DNA from: Deltaproteobacteria bacterium
Lineage (GTDB): Bacteria > Myxococcota_A > UBA796 > UBA2385
Length of the DNA: 64,000 nt
Assembly (NCBI GenBank): GCA_016792625.1
Contig: JAEUKK010000190.1
Location: forward strand, 33,180-97,179
Reading direction: 5' to 3'
Positions 8,284 through 17,470 of the stretch are shown in pieces; position 1 is the first letter of the stretch, and each line of letters begins with the position of its first letter. The position numbers and the translations under genes were made by a program. The notes below the pieces were generated by a model, which made no database searches, was not told the DNA's origin, and was given only the letters and a program-made list of their open reading frames with translations.

Positions 8284-9555
8284 ATGCTCGACATCAAGCT
8301 GTTTCGGAACGATCCCGCCCGCATCAAGGACGCCATCTCCGCGCGCGGGGGCGATCCCGCGGCCGTCGACGAGGTCGTTCGCCTCGACGAGGCCTGGCGG
8401 TCTGCGGCGCAGCGCCGCGACGAGCTGCGCAACCTCCGCAAGGTGCTGAGCAAAGAGATCGGGCAGTCCAAAGACCCCGAGCTCCGCGCCGCCAAGATGA
8501 AAGAGGTCGAGGCGGCCAAAGAAGAGCTCGAGCTGGTCGAGGCCCAAGAGCAGCCCCTGGCCGAGCAGCGCGACGCGCTCCTGCTCGCCCTCCCCAACCT
8601 GCTCGACGAGGCCACCCCCCGCGGCCACAGCGAAGACGAGAACGTCGTCATTGAGACCGTTGGCGCGCCGCCGGCCCTGGGCTTCGCCCCGCGCACCCAC
8701 TGGGATCTGGGGGCCGAGCAGAACCTCATCGACTTTGACCGCGGCGTGAAGATCAGCGGCAGCCGCTTTTACGTGCTGCGCGGTGATCTCGCGCGTATGC
8801 AGCGCGGCCTCATCGCCTGGCTGCTCAACTTCCACAGCAACCACGGCTACCGCGAGCTCTACCTGCCCTTCGCGGTGCGCGGGGCGGCGCTCAAGGGCGC
8901 GGGTCAGCTGCCCAAATTCGCCGACAACCTGTACCACGACGCCGAAGAAGACTTCTGGATGGTGCCGACCGCCGAGGTGCCGATCACCGGCTACCACGCC
9001 GACGAGATCATCGACGAAGAGCAGCTCCCCCTGCGGTACTGCGCCTACACCCCCTGCTTCCGCCGCGAGAAGGTCAGCCACGGCCGCGATGTGCGGGGCA
9101 TCAAGCGGGGCCACCAGTTCGACAAGGTCGAGCTCTACCAGCTCACCCGCCCCGAAGACTCCGCCGCCGCGCTCGAAGAGATGCGCGCCCACGTCGCCCG
9201 CCTCTGCGAGGCGCTCGGCCTGCACTACCGGGTCAAGGCGCTGTGCAGCGCCGACATCGGCTTCGCGAGCCAGAAGACCTACGACTTCGAGGCCTGGGCG
9301 CCCGGCTGCCAAGAGTGGCTTGAGATCAGCAGCGTGAGCAACTGCCGCGAGTTCCAGGCCCGCCGGGCGAACCTGCGCTACCGCGAGGCCAGCACCCGCA
9401 AGCCCGAGCTGCTGCACACGCTCAACGGCTCGGGCCTGGGTCTGCCCCGCACGCTGATCTGCCTGCTCGAGAGCCACCAGCGCGCCGACGGCAGCATCGG
9501 CGTGCCGGAGTTCCTGCAACCCTTCGTGGGCACCGACGTGCTCCGGCCGGCCTAA
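8284..9555 (+). CDS. serS: Seryl-tRNA synthetase
   Basis: Class II aminoacyl-tRNA synthetase charging tRNA-Ser. The N-terminus (MLDIKLFRNDPARIKDAIS) leads into the long antiparallel coiled-coil tRNA-binding arm (residues about 30-105, Glu/Lys/Arg-rich). The catalytic domain shows PTAEVPITGYHADEII, motif 2 as CFRREKVSHGRDVRGIKRGH then QFDKVE, and motif 3 as NGSGLGLPRTLICLLESHQ. Length 423 residues is normal. Motif 2 differs from the common FRREAGSAGRDTRG form, with Val-Ser-His and an extra Lys/Gly-His segment, a minor lineage variation. ATG 8284 gives the standard MLDIK N-terminus. It is convergent with the next gene, 9 nt away. Confidence 0.97.
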   Translation: MLDIKLFRNDPARIKDAISARGGDPAAVDEVVRLDEAWRSAAQRRDELRNLRKVLSKEIGQSKDPELRAAKMKEVEAAKEELELVEAQEQPLAEQRDALLLALPNLLDEATPRGHSEDENVVIETVGAPPALGFAPRTHWDLGAEQNLIDFDRGVKISGSRFYVLRGDLARMQRGLIAWLLNFHSNHGYRELYLPFAVRGAALKGAGQLPKFADNLYHDAEEDFWMVPTAEVPITGYHADEIIDEEQLPLRYCAYTPCFRREKVSHGRDVRGIKRGHQFDKVELYQLTRPEDSAAALEEMRAHVARLCEALGLHYRVKALCSADIGFASQKTYDFEAWAPGCQEWLEISSVSNCREFQARRANLRYREASTRKPELLHTLNGSGLGLPRTLICLLESHQRADGSIGVPEFLQPFVGTDVLRPA

Positions 9556-9564
9556 AGCCGGCGC

Positions 9565-10071
9565 TCAGCCCCCGTCGACCGCGCCAAGGTGGCCCCGATC
9601 TCGGGCGTCGGCCGCCGCCGCCGCGCCGAGGCTGAGGTTCATCTCGAGCAGGCCCTCGCTCAGGGCCCGGGCCAGCAGGCGCCGCAGCGCGTCACCCCCC
9701 GGGCCCCGCTCGGCGAGGCGCTGCTCGGTCAGGCCCGGCGCCAGCAGCCGCAGGTGGGTGGGCGACCAAGCCACCCAGCGCGCGCCGGCTTCATCACCCC
9801 CGAGCAGCAGCCCTGGGGCTCGCAGGCGGCGAAGCGCCGCCTCTCGCCCATCGGGCACCGCGGCGCGCAGCACAAGCTCCCCCTGCAACACGAAGCAGAC
9901 GCCCAGCGTGTCAGCCGGGTCGAGGACGGCGCCAGCGGGCAGCCGCAGATCGGCCGCTGATCGAAGCGCGGGGCCCAGCGCCGCGCAGAGGGCTGGCCCG
10001 GGCAGGCCGAGGGCAGGCCACCGCGCGGCGAGCGCGCCGGCGAAGGCCGGGATCGGGTCCACCAGGCTCAA
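9565..10071 (-). CDS. Cyclic nucleotide-binding-fold protein (divergent), second of a pair
   Basis: About 168 residues with the jelly-roll outline of a cNMP-binding domain (DLRLPAGAVLDPADT, VCFVLQGELVLRAAVPDGREA, LGGDEA) but lacking a clear phosphate-binding cassette and any helix-turn-helix. The probable start is TTG 10071, whose bases overlap the stop of the upstream gene (TTGA), or GTG 10062; the open frame from 10119 lies mostly within that gene. The C-terminus is Ala-rich and helical. It is probably a sensor or scaffold made together with the upstream cNMP-domain protein. Function is not otherwise identifiable. Confidence 0.65.
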   Translation of the reverse strand: MSLVDPIPAFAGALAARWPALGLPGPALCAALGPALRSAADLRLPAGAVLDPADTLGVCFVLQGELVLRAAVPDGREAALRRLRAPGLLLGGDEAGARWVAWSPTHLRLLAPGLTEQRLAERGPGGDALRRLLARALSEGLLEMNLSLGAAAAADARDRGHLGAVDGG

Positions 10072-10625
10072 GTGGCACCCCCGCGCAGGGCCCGACCCGG
10101 CCCGCGAAGGCGCGACCACAGCCCCATGCGCCGGGTCTCGGCCTCGAAGACCTCGGGCTCGGGGCGACGGGGCAGGCGCTCGGCCCCGCCGCTGGCCAGC
10201 AGGGCGGCGCCCGCCCCGCGCAGGCGCTCGCGCAAGGCGCCGAGGGCGGCCAGCTCCAAGGCCACGCGGGCCGCGGCCACCGCCTCGCCGCGCAGGGCCG
10301 CCGGCTCCAGCACCAGCACCGCCGCCGGCTCAAGCGCATCGACGGAGGCGCTGCGCAGTGCGTGATCTTCGACGAGGGCCCGCTCGCCCACGAGGTCGCC
10401 GGGCAGGGCCCAGCCCAAGACCCGGCCGCCCTCACCCCCGGCGCGCACCCGCAGCCGGCCCTCGATCACGAGGAAGGCGGCCGAGCCGCGATCCCCCGCG
10501 CGGAGCAGCACCTCGTGGGGCTCGATGCGCCGCAGCGGGGCGGCGGCGGCCAGGGCCGCGAGCTCGTCTCGACCGAGCGCACGCAAGGGGCGGAGGCGGC
10601 AGAGCATCGGGGGGGTCGCGCGCAT
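10068..10625 (-). CDS. Cyclic nucleotide-binding domain protein (CRP-like effector domain, no HTH)
   Basis: The 185-residue product begins with a cNMP-binding domain: LRALGRDELAALAAAAPLRR, then IEPHEVLLRAGDRGSAAFLVI and EGRLRVRAG (typical strand-turn-strand), then LPGDLVGERALVEDH (position of the phosphate-binding cassette), then an Arg-containing stretch. The remainder is helical, but no DNA-binding helix-turn-helix is seen, unlike Crp/Fnr. ATG 10625 is chosen because GGGGGAGGTG sits a few bases upstream. The open frame extends to 11285 only as a GC artefact. It overlaps and is coupled to the smaller cNMP-fold gene. It may bind a nucleotide and act through protein-protein contacts. Confidence 0.8.
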   Translation of the reverse strand: MRATPPMLCRLRPLRALGRDELAALAAAAPLRRIEPHEVLLRAGDRGSAAFLVIEGRLRVRAGGEGGRVLGWALPGDLVGERALVEDHALRSASVDALEPAAVLVLEPAALRGEAVAAARVALELAALGALRERLRGAGAALLASGGAERLPRRPEPEVFEAETRRMGLWSRLRGPGRALRGGAT

Positions 10626-10814
10626 GGGGGCACCTCCCCCCAGGGAACGGCGCCAGGCGGCCCGTCCCTGAGCCCGGCGGGGGCCAAAGGCCTCCGGGCC
10701 CGCCCGGATGGGGGCCCTCCGCCCGCCCGCGGCCGAACGCTCCGCCGCATCCCCTGGGTGCTGGGCGCGGATAGCTGCGGGGCGCGCGGGCCAGCGGCCC
10801 CGCTCGGGGGCCAC

Positions 10815-11588
10815 ATGGGCGAGCACAGGGCGCAGGGTCGGGTGCACACGCTGTGCTGGGCGCTGATCACGCTCATCGTCGGCGGCAGCGCGCCCGCGGC
10901 AGCCCAGGAGCCCGCCGAGGCCCCCGTCGCCGTCGTCGACCGCCTGGTCGGGGCCATGGTCAGCGCCGAGCGCGCCACCTCGTCGTGGAGCTTCGTGCTC
11001 GAACGCCAAGAGTGGGTCGACGGCGCGATGATGCCCGCCGAGCGCATGCAGGTGAGCTTCCAGAAGCCGTTCGCGGTCTACGCGAAGTGGATCGGCGCGG
11101 TCGACAACGGCCAGGAGCTCATCTTCAAGAAGGGCTGGAATGACGACCAGCTCATGGTCAACCCGCCGGGCTTGGTGCCCACCCTCAACCTCGACCCGCG
11201 GGGCGCGGTGGCGATGCGCGGCAACCGCCACCCCATCCTCGACATCGGCTTCCCCTTCCTCATCGGGCGCATCGCCGCTGACCACGCGATCGCCAAGGCC
11301 AACCCGACGCTGGTGACGGTGGAGGACCTCGGCCCCCGCAGCGTCGCGGGCCGCGCCGCCCGCTGCTACCGCTCGACCCTGCCCAAAGACAAGATCACCA
11401 GCTTGTATGCCTACAAGGCAGAGATCTGCGTCGACACCGCGCTGAACCTGCCCACCGAGGTCAAGGTCTGGGACAAGGTCGGCGGCAGCGTACAGCTGGT
11501 CGAGCGCTACAGCTTCTCGGCGGTGAAGGTGAACCCGGCCCTCGACCCCCTCACCTTCGACCCGACGAACCCGGCCTACGGCTTTTGA
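10815..11588 (+). CDS. DUF1571 family secreted protein
   Basis: The 257-residue product has an N-terminal signal peptide (HTLCWALITLIVGGSAPAAAQ). The mature part, with SWSFVLERQEWVDGAMMPAERM, VSFQKPFAVYAKWI, GWNDDQLMVNPPG, CYRSTLPKD and PTEVKVWDK, matches DUF1571-type proteins. These periplasmic proteins resemble the LolA/LolB lipoprotein-carrier and outer-membrane lipoprotein sorting fold. The biochemical role of the family is not established. ATG 10815 is preceded by a G-rich ribosome site (CGGGGGCCAC). The 189-nt gap to the divergent cNMP-domain gene should hold both promoters. Confidence 0.8.
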   Translation: MGEHRAQGRVHTLCWALITLIVGGSAPAAAQEPAEAPVAVVDRLVGAMVSAERATSSWSFVLERQEWVDGAMMPAERMQVSFQKPFAVYAKWIGAVDNGQELIFKKGWNDDQLMVNPPGLVPTLNLDPRGAVAMRGNRHPILDIGFPFLIGRIAADHAIAKANPTLVTVEDLGPRSVAGRAARCYRSTLPKDKITSLYAYKAEICVDTALNLPTEVKVWDKVGGSVQLVERYSFSAVKVNPALDPLTFDPTNPAYGF

Positions 11589-11609
11589 GCGACCGTCGAG
11601 ATTGACGCG

Positions 11610-14171
11610 CTACTCGATATAGCCGAGGCCGCGCAGCTGATCGAGCATGTTCGCGTCGGCCCCGCTGGCCGCGGCCGCCTGGGTCTGGCGGGCCCCATAG
11701 GTGGGCACCCGCAGGCGGGGCCAAGCCGCCCGCGCCCCGGGGCGGAAGGCCTCGCTGAGCACCCGCCCGGGCAGGTCTTCGGCCACCGGCAGGCCGAGCA
11801 CCCAGGCGATGGTCGGGCTGATGTCGGCCGGGCCCGCGCCCTGCAGCCGATGGCCGGGCAGCACGTCGGGCCCGACGAGGAAGAGCACCCCCTTCGCGTC
11901 GCGGGTGTGGCCCCCTGGGCGGTCTTTTCGCTGGCGTCGGTGCGCGTCGAGGCTCGGCTCGGCGCCATGATCGCTGAGCACGATGAGGTTGACCTCGGGG
12001 CCGGCGGCCTCCCACAGCTGGCCGACCATCGCGTCGGCGTAGCGGTAGACCGCGTCCACCGCGCCCTCCTCCAGCGCGAGGCCGGGGCGGAGGGTGCGGT
12101 ACTTGAGCGGCTCCACCGCATCCCAAGCGTAGTGCTGGATGGGGTCGGGGCCGCGCAGGTAGACCATCACCAGATCGGGCGGCGTGGGCGCGCGCAGCTG
12201 CGCGGCGGCGATGCGGGCGTGGGGCAGGTCGAGGGCCCAGAAGGTCTTGAACCAGGACCAGGAGCTGCGCTCGTTGAACGGCGCCGCCTCGATGGCCACC
12301 CGCTGCGCGTCGCTCACCCCCGACATCTGCTGCAGCAGCGCGTAGGGGAAGGCGGCGGGGTCCAGCCACTCGCCCCGCAGCGCCTCGACCAGGGCCGGCG
12401 GGTGGGTGTCTTGCTGCAGCGCGGCGAGGGCGGCTCGGTCGGCCTCCCAATAGCGGCCGGCCATCCAGCCCGCGGCGGCCGGGTTGGCGTGATCGCTGAT
12501 CACCACACCATTGACGGCCTCTGCCGGCCAGCTCGCCCACCAGTTGGTGACCGCCACCGTGCGGCCCGCATCGCTGGCGATGTTCCAGATGGCCGGCACC
12601 TTCCGCGCGCCGCTCGTGATGGGCACCTTTCCGTAGCCGGGCAGGGTCTGGGTGTAGTCCTCGACCCCGTGCTGCGCGGGCAGCTGGCCGGTGGCGATGG
12701 TCGTCCAGATGATCGGCGAGGCCGTCGTGTCCAGCGTGTCGAAGTCGGTCTGCAGCGCACCTTCGGCGGCGAGGCGGGCGAAGGTGGGCAGGTCGCCCCG
12801 GGCGATGCCCGCCGAGACCCGGCGCCAGTCGAGGCCGTCCACGCCGATGACCACGAGCCGGCGGCGCAGGCCCCGGGCCGCCGGCGGGCTGGTCCGCGCG
12901 GCCCACAGGCCCTCGGGCTGGTCATTGGTCGGGGCGAAGGTGGCGTCCAGCGCGCCGCTCCCCTCGCGGGCCAGGGCCCAGTCCCCCGGCAGGGGATCCG
13001 GCAGCACGATCAGCCCGCCCGCAGCGGCCGCGGCCTCGGCCTCGAGGGTGGCCCAGCGGGTCGAGGCCCCCAGCGCGACCACCCGCAGCCCGGGCTGCTC
13101 CAGCGCGGCGCGCAGACCGAGCGCCGCGGGCGCCAGCAGCGGCCCCCCGTCGAGCTCGTCGCGCGCGCGCAGGCGCAGCACCGCCAGCTCGGCGCGGTGG
13201 GGAGGGAAGGTCTTGGAGGCGGCCACGGCGGCGTTCTCGGCGGCGAGGCGGAGGCTGGAGGGCGCGGCCCCGCGCAGCCCGACCAGCGCGAGGGCCAGGG
13301 CGAGGCCGCCGAGCGCCGGGCGGAGGGAGGAGGGGGCCGCGGCCGGGCGGGGCCAGCGCGCGCCGAGCAGGTGCAGGCCGATCAGCGGGAGGAGCAGGGC
13401 GAGGCCCCGCAGGGCAGGATGGAGCGCCGGCGCAGCGCCCAGATCAGCCCGCAGCACGCCGTTCAGCGCGTCGACGAGGCCCGGGCTCGGCGCCCAGGCC
13501 GGCGCGCCGCCGAGCAGGGCCGCCGCGCCGATGAGCAGCGGAAGCTCGACGCCCGCGGCGCGGTCACCGCCCAGGGCCGCGCGCAGGCGGTGGGGCAGCG
13601 CGGCCAGGGCCAGGGCCGGGCTGGTCAGGGCCGCGCCGAGCCGGGCCGCCGCGCTGGCCAGGCGGTGGGCGCCAACTTGGGGCAGACCAGCCAAGCCCAA
13701 GGCCAAGGCCAGCGGCGTCGGATCGGCGGCGCCCATGCTGGCCACCGCGCCAGGCTCCACCGCGATCAGCAGCAGCAGGCCGTGGCCGAGGTGCACCGCC
13801 GGGGCGCCCAGCGGCCCGCGGGTCGAGGCGGCGCGCCCAGCCCAGGCCGCGGCGAGGCCGGCCAGCGCCCAGAGGCCGAAGCCCAGCGCCCGCACCCCGC
13901 CCAGACCGCCGAGCTTGTCGGCGATCGCCACCAGCGCGACGTAGAGCGGCGCGCCCCCGAGCTCAACACCAGGCGCCGCGGCGCCGGCCATGCGCAGGCT
14001 GCCGTGCCAGCCGTCGCCCTGGTGCAGGCCCCGCGCGAGGTCGAGCAGGGGCAGCTCGGCCAGCCCAGGCGGCGCCACCGCGGCCACAGCCGGCGCGCGC
14101 AGCGCGAGGCCCAGCGCGAAAATGGCGCCAAAGAGGCTGATCTCGATGAGGCGGTCGCGGTCAAGCCGCAT
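11610..14171 (-). CDS. Multi-TM protein with C-terminal alkaline-phosphatase-superfamily phosphodiesterase
   Basis: The 853-residue protein has two halves. Residues 1-330 are hydrophobic with many membrane helices in a layout like GT-C or PMT-type envelope proteins. Residues about 435-830 are a type I phosphodiesterase/nucleotide pyrophosphatase fold: VVIGVDGLDWRRV (metal Asp), DTTASPIIWTTIATGQLPAQ (Thr nucleophile), VYLRGPDPIQHYAW, VLSDHGAEPSLDAH and GGHTRDAKGVLFLVGPDV. The active site should face the periplasm. It is the last gene of a five-gene overlapping unit (GT2, methyltransferase, GT-C-like, flippase-like, this). A plausible job is to transfer or remove a phosphate-linked group on an envelope glycan or lipid. 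Its start overlaps the previous gene by 11 nt. Confidence 0.85.
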   Translation of the reverse strand: MRLDRDRLIEISLFGAIFALGLALRAPAVAAVAPPGLAELPLLDLARGLHQGDGWHGSLRMAGAAAPGVELGGAPLYVALVAIADKLGGLGGVRALGFGLWALAGLAAAWAGRAASTRGPLGAPAVHLGHGLLLLIAVEPGAVASMGAADPTPLALALGLAGLPQVGAHRLASAAARLGAALTSPALALAALPHRLRAALGGDRAAGVELPLLIGAAALLGGAPAWAPSPGLVDALNGVLRADLGAAPALHPALRGLALLLPLIGLHLLGARWPRPAAAPSSLRPALGGLALALALVGLRGAAPSSLRLAAENAAVAASKTFPPHRAELAVLRLRARDELDGGPLLAPAALGLRAALEQPGLRVVALGASTRWATLEAEAAAAAGGLIVLPDPLPGDWALAREGSGALDATFAPTNDQPEGLWAARTSPPAARGLRRRLVVIGVDGLDWRRVSAGIARGDLPTFARLAAEGALQTDFDTLDTTASPIIWTTIATGQLPAQHGVEDYTQTLPGYGKVPITSGARKVPAIWNIASDAGRTVAVTNWWASWPAEAVNGVVISDHANPAAAGWMAGRYWEADRAALAALQQDTHPPALVEALRGEWLDPAAFPYALLQQMSGVSDAQRVAIEAAPFNERSSWSWFKTFWALDLPHARIAAAQLRAPTPPDLVMVYLRGPDPIQHYAWDAVEPLKYRTLRPGLALEEGAVDAVYRYADAMVGQLWEAAGPEVNLIVLSDHGAEPSLDAHRRQRKDRPGGHTRDAKGVLFLVGPDVLPGHRLQGAGPADISPTIAWVLGLPVAEDLPGRVLSEAFRPGARAAWPRLRVPTYGARQTQAAAASGADANMLDQLRGLGYIE

Positions 14172-15126
14172 CGGGCTCCTCCGGCGCGGGGGGCAAGGGC
14201 ACGAGCTGCACGAGGCCGAGCAGCCCCAGCTCCACCACGGCGAGAACGACGCGGTGGACCACCGCCCAGGCCAGCGTGGTGCCCGGGTCGCTCAGGCTGG
14301 CCAGCGCAGCGACCAAGAAGGCCTCGCGCACGCCCAAGCCGGCGGGCGCCACCTGGGCGAGCTGGCCACCGGCGTAGCTGGCGACGAAGACACCGATGAG
14401 CATGAGGTTCTGATCGGCGTCGACCGGCGAGAGCGCGCCCGCGGTCAAGGCGAAGGACAGGCCGAGCAGGGCCCAGGCCAGCGCGTTGAGGCCGGTGAGG
14501 CCGAGCTGCAGCAGCACCCGGGGCTGCCCGCCGGTGGGCGGCAGGAGCGCACCGAGGCGGGGCACGAGCCGCGCCGCGACGTGCAGCGCGGGGAAGAGCG
14601 CGGCGCTACAGACCAGCGCGAAGAGCCCCAGCGCGGCGGCCTGCGCCGGGGGGATGAGCGCCGGGCCCAGCCCGGGGCCGGCGAAGCTCAACATGCCCAC
14701 CACGGTGGCCGCGGCGAGCAGAAGCATGCTCTCCCACAGGACCAGGGCGGCGCTGGCGCTGGCGCCGAGCCCAAAACGCCGGCCGAGCCGCACCCGCTCG
14801 CCCACCAAAGCGACCTTACCCGGCACATACCGGAAGAAGTAGGACTGAAACCAGACCCGCCCCCACTGCAGGGCGAAGGGCAGGCCCGCGGGCAGGCCTT
14901 GGCTGGCCCGCGCGCCGACCACCGAGGCCCAGGCCAAGGTCAGCAGCGCCAGCGCGCCCACGCCCGCCGCCCCGAGCAAGGGGCCCGGCCGCAGCGAGAG
15001 CCGGGCGAAGCTGGCGCCGTCGAGGCCCTGCTGCACCGAGCGGCCCAACAAGACCAACACGATGACCACCGCACCGGCCCGCAGCAGGGTCCACAGCCAG
15101 GCGGGCACGCGGGGCTTGGGGCTCAA
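14161..15126 (-). CDS. Flippase-like / LPG synthase transmembrane family protein
   Basis: The 321-residue polytopic membrane protein has about eight helices and the family signature VWFQSYFFRYVPGKVALVGE (R-Y-x-P-G-K), followed by VASYAGGQLAQVAPAGLGVR near the end (P-x-G-x-G). This is the lysylphosphatidylglycerol-synthase TM / UPF0104 family, often found with GT2 and GT-C genes in envelope glycolipid loci. The start is TTG at 15126, overlapping the preceding stop (TTGA). A role in lipid-linked intermediate movement is inferred from family and context. No aminoacyl-transfer domain is present, so it is not a full MprF. Confidence 0.85.
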   Translation of the reverse strand: MSPKPRVPAWLWTLLRAGAVVIVLVLLGRSVQQGLDGASFARLSLRPGPLLGAAGVGALALLTLAWASVVGARASQGLPAGLPFALQWGRVWFQSYFFRYVPGKVALVGERVRLGRRFGLGASASAALVLWESMLLLAAATVVGMLSFAGPGLGPALIPPAQAAALGLFALVCSAALFPALHVAARLVPRLGALLPPTGGQPRVLLQLGLTGLNALAWALLGLSFALTAGALSPVDADQNLMLIGVFVASYAGGQLAQVAPAGLGVREAFLVAALASLSDPGTTLAWAVVHRVVLAVVELGLLGLVQLVPLPPAPEEPDAA

Positions 15127-16814
15127 GGCTGCTCCCCAGGGGCGCGCACACGGTAGACCCGCATTTGGTCAAAACGCTGCGGCAGCGCATCAAAATGCGC
15201 GGCGAAGGCGGCGGGGTCATCCTTGAGCACCCGCCACTCCCGCGCGTCGCTGCGCAGGATGAGGTAGCGGGCGCCCCGCTGATCGACGAGCTTGAGCACG
15301 TCCTTGAGGCGCGTGCGGGCCTCGATCCAGTGGTAGCCGACGGCGCGGGTGCGGTAGCCGAGGCGCTTGCTGGCATCATCGTCCATCACGACGACCAGCG
15401 GGCCCTCTTCGCGCTCGCGGGCCTTCAGCCAGTCGACCAGGTCGTCGTGGATGTCGGCCTGCTTGTTGATGGTGACCCGCTCTGAGGCCTCGTAAAATAC
15501 CTGTCGGGTTCCAATCCAGGCCACCACGACGAAGATGACGCTGCCGACGACCTTCCCGAAGCGCTCGGGGCGGTTGAACATCCACCCGAAGCTGAGCAAA
15601 AACAAGGGCAGGCTCATCAAGCCCTGCCGGCGGGCGAAGTACCACTCGCCGTTAAAGTGCTTGTGCACAGCGTGCACCGAGACGAAGCCGCCGACCGCCA
15701 GGGTGATCAGGAAGACCCACAGGTCGCGGTCGGGCCGAGCGAGGGCGGCCCGCAGCAGGGCCCGCGCCGCGGGGCCGTAGCCGCCGTGGGCCGCGGCCTC
15801 GGCCCGCAGCCGGTCGCGCAGCACCGCCGGGGCGAGGCAGAGCGCCATCGGCAGGGCCCAATGCAGACCGTGGTAGGCGGCGTCATAGGCGTCGCGGTCG
15901 ATGTCATTGAACGAGGCCCGCAGCCCGAGCAGGCGGTCGCGCAGGGTGTCGAGCGGCCCGGGGGTGTCGACAATGACCTCGAGCGGCGGCAAGAGGTCGG
16001 TCACCCGGTGCTGGTCAAAACGCAGCAGGGCGCCGAGGCCGGGCTCAAGCAAGAAGCCCGAGAGGTAGCGGTGCCAGCCGAGCAGGGTCAGGCCGACCAC
16101 CAGCTGGCAGAGCAGCAGCGCGCCCAGCGCCCGCCCCCGCGCGGGCCCGAGCGCCACCGCCCCGAGCTGGCCGATGGCGAAAGCAGCGGCCACCACGATG
16201 AATTGGCTGCGGATGAGGTAGAGCGCGCCCAACCAGAGGCCCGCCTCGAGGCCCCAGCGCAGGCGCGGCGGCCCCTCCTGTTGGGCGGCGCGCAGCAGGA
16301 ACAGGCCCAGCGCCGCCCAGGCCATCCCCTCGGTGTAGGGCAGCACGGTGTAGACGAGGAATTCGCGGTGCACGGCGAGGCCTAGCGCAAAGAGGTGCCC
16401 GGCGTGCACGCCCGGGGCGACCTCGGGCAGCACCGGCGCGGGCCAGAGCCGGCGACCGAGCAGGTACATCGCGCCCACAGCGACCAGCGACAGCAACATG
16501 GGCAGCCAGTGGGCGGCGGCTTCGAGCGGCACAATCCGGCCGACGAGGCCGAGCAGGACGGGCCAGGCGGGGTAGACCGAGCTTGGGTGGGGCAGGGTGG
16601 GGTAGCCGAAGTGGAAGACCGAGATGTTGGTCTGCAGGCCCAAACCATCGCGCACATGCCGCGCCACGTCGGTGTAGTAGCCGCCGTCGACCGACATGCC
16701 GTGGGTGTGGAAGGCCTGCTGGGCCCGCAGCGCCGCATAGGGCAGCAGGGCGGCGATGAAGATGCGGTGATCGAGGGGGACCCGCCCGAGCACGCCCCGC
16801 AGGTCGGCGCTCAC
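15123..16814 (-). CDS. GT-C / PMT-like membrane glycosyltransferase candidate
   Basis: The 563-residue polytopic protein has an early first-loop acidic motif, MSVDGGYYTDVARHVRDGLG, where GT39/ArnT/PMT-type enzymes carry their catalytic Asp. A loop with TVLPYTEGMAWAALGLFLL and eight or more hydrophobic segments follow. The C-terminal 120 residues (from VTINKQADIHDDLVDWLK) form a soluble periplasmic-type domain with VVVMDDDASKRLGYR. The start GTG 16814 overlaps the methyltransferase stop (GTGA); the ATG at 16844 is disfavoured because it extends further into that gene. It probably transfers a sugar from a polyprenyl-phosphate donor to an envelope acceptor. Donor and acceptor are unknown. Confidence 0.75.
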   Translation of the reverse strand: MSADLRGVLGRVPLDHRIFIAALLPYAALRAQQAFHTHGMSVDGGYYTDVARHVRDGLGLQTNISVFHFGYPTLPHPSSVYPAWPVLLGLVGRIVPLEAAAHWLPMLLSLVAVGAMYLLGRRLWPAPVLPEVAPGVHAGHLFALGLAVHREFLVYTVLPYTEGMAWAALGLFLLRAAQQEGPPRLRWGLEAGLWLGALYLIRSQFIVVAAAFAIGQLGAVALGPARGRALGALLLCQLVVGLTLLGWHRYLSGFLLEPGLGALLRFDQHRVTDLLPPLEVIVDTPGPLDTLRDRLLGLRASFNDIDRDAYDAAYHGLHWALPMALCLAPAVLRDRLRAEAAAHGGYGPAARALLRAALARPDRDLWVFLITLAVGGFVSVHAVHKHFNGEWYFARRQGLMSLPLFLLSFGWMFNRPERFGKVVGSVIFVVVAWIGTRQVFYEASERVTINKQADIHDDLVDWLKAREREEGPLVVVMDDDASKRLGYRTRAVGYHWIEARTRLKDVLKLVDQRGARYLILRSDAREWRVLKDDPAAFAAHFDALPQRFDQMRVYRVRAPGEQP

Positions 16815-17470
16815 GCGGGCGCCGGGGCGTAGGCCGCGACCCAATAGATCGCCAAGGGGCCCGGCGCGGGGATGTGGGCGCGCTCGGTCGGCGCCCAGCC
16901 CGCCGCGCAGATGACCGCGTCGATCGACGCGGCGTTGTGCACGTGAAAGTGACCGTCAAAGCCGGCGAGTCGCCGACCCAAGCGATAGAGGCGCCCCTCG
17001 GTGGGCAGGCTGACCAACAAGCGGCCCGAGGGCTTGAGCAGGCGGCGAAAGTCCGCGAGGACCGGCCCCAGATCGTCGATGTGCTCGAGCACCTCGGCCG
17101 CGACCACCAGATCGAGGCAGGCGTCGGGCAGGGCGGCGAGGCCCTCGGGGCCCATCAGCCGCACCTTGCCCAGCCCCTTGCGCTCGACCCAGAGCCGGGC
17201 CGGGCCGAGCACCAGATCGACGCCGTAGACGGTGTCAGCGACGGCGCAGGCCGCCTCGAGCTGCACGCCCGCGCCGCAGCCGAAGTCGAGCAGCGCGCCG
17301 CCCGGCGGGCACAGCGCCCGCAGCCGCGCGCCGACCACGTGCACCCGCCGCCAGGCCATCCACCGCAGGACCGGGTTCTTGTGTAGGTAGCTGGGGATGG
17401 CCATCTCGTCGCGCTCCTCATCGGGGAGGGCCGCGGCCATCTCGCGCAAGGTGGCGGGGTCGATGGTCAT
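16811..17470 (-). CDS. Class I SAM-dependent methyltransferase
   Basis: The 219-residue protein has motif I ALLDFGCGAGVQLEAA (about residues 59-74), an acidic motif II region VYGVDLVLG, and VVAAEVLEHIDDL (about 122-134) before LKPSGRLLVSLPTEGRLYRL. This is the UbiE/Methyltransf_11-type fold seen in O-antigen and exopolysaccharide clusters. The ATG overlaps the GT2 stop by four bases (ATGA), and its own stop overlaps the next gene (GTGA). Likely substrate: a glycan or lipid intermediate of this locus, inferred only from context. Confidence 0.88.
   Translation of the reverse strand: MTIDPATLREMAAALPDEERDEMAIPSYLHKNPVLRWMAWRRVHVVGARLRALCPPGGALLDFGCGAGVQLEAACAVADTVYGVDLVLGPARLWVERKGLGKVRLMGPEGLAALPDACLDLVVAAEVLEHIDDLGPVLADFRRLLKPSGRLLVSLPTEGRLYRLGRRLAGFDGHFHVHNAASIDAVICAAGWAPTERAHIPAPGPLAIYWVAAYAPAPA

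Noticed and set aside
11850..14399. Very long plus-strand open frame opposite the membrane phosphodiesterase gene
   Set aside because: It lies wholly antisense to a strongly motif-supported gene, has Arg/Gly/Gln-rich composition without domains, and is the expected shadow of GC-rich third positions. The same applies to plus-strand frames at 2980-4947, 19889-22891 and 25689-29558.
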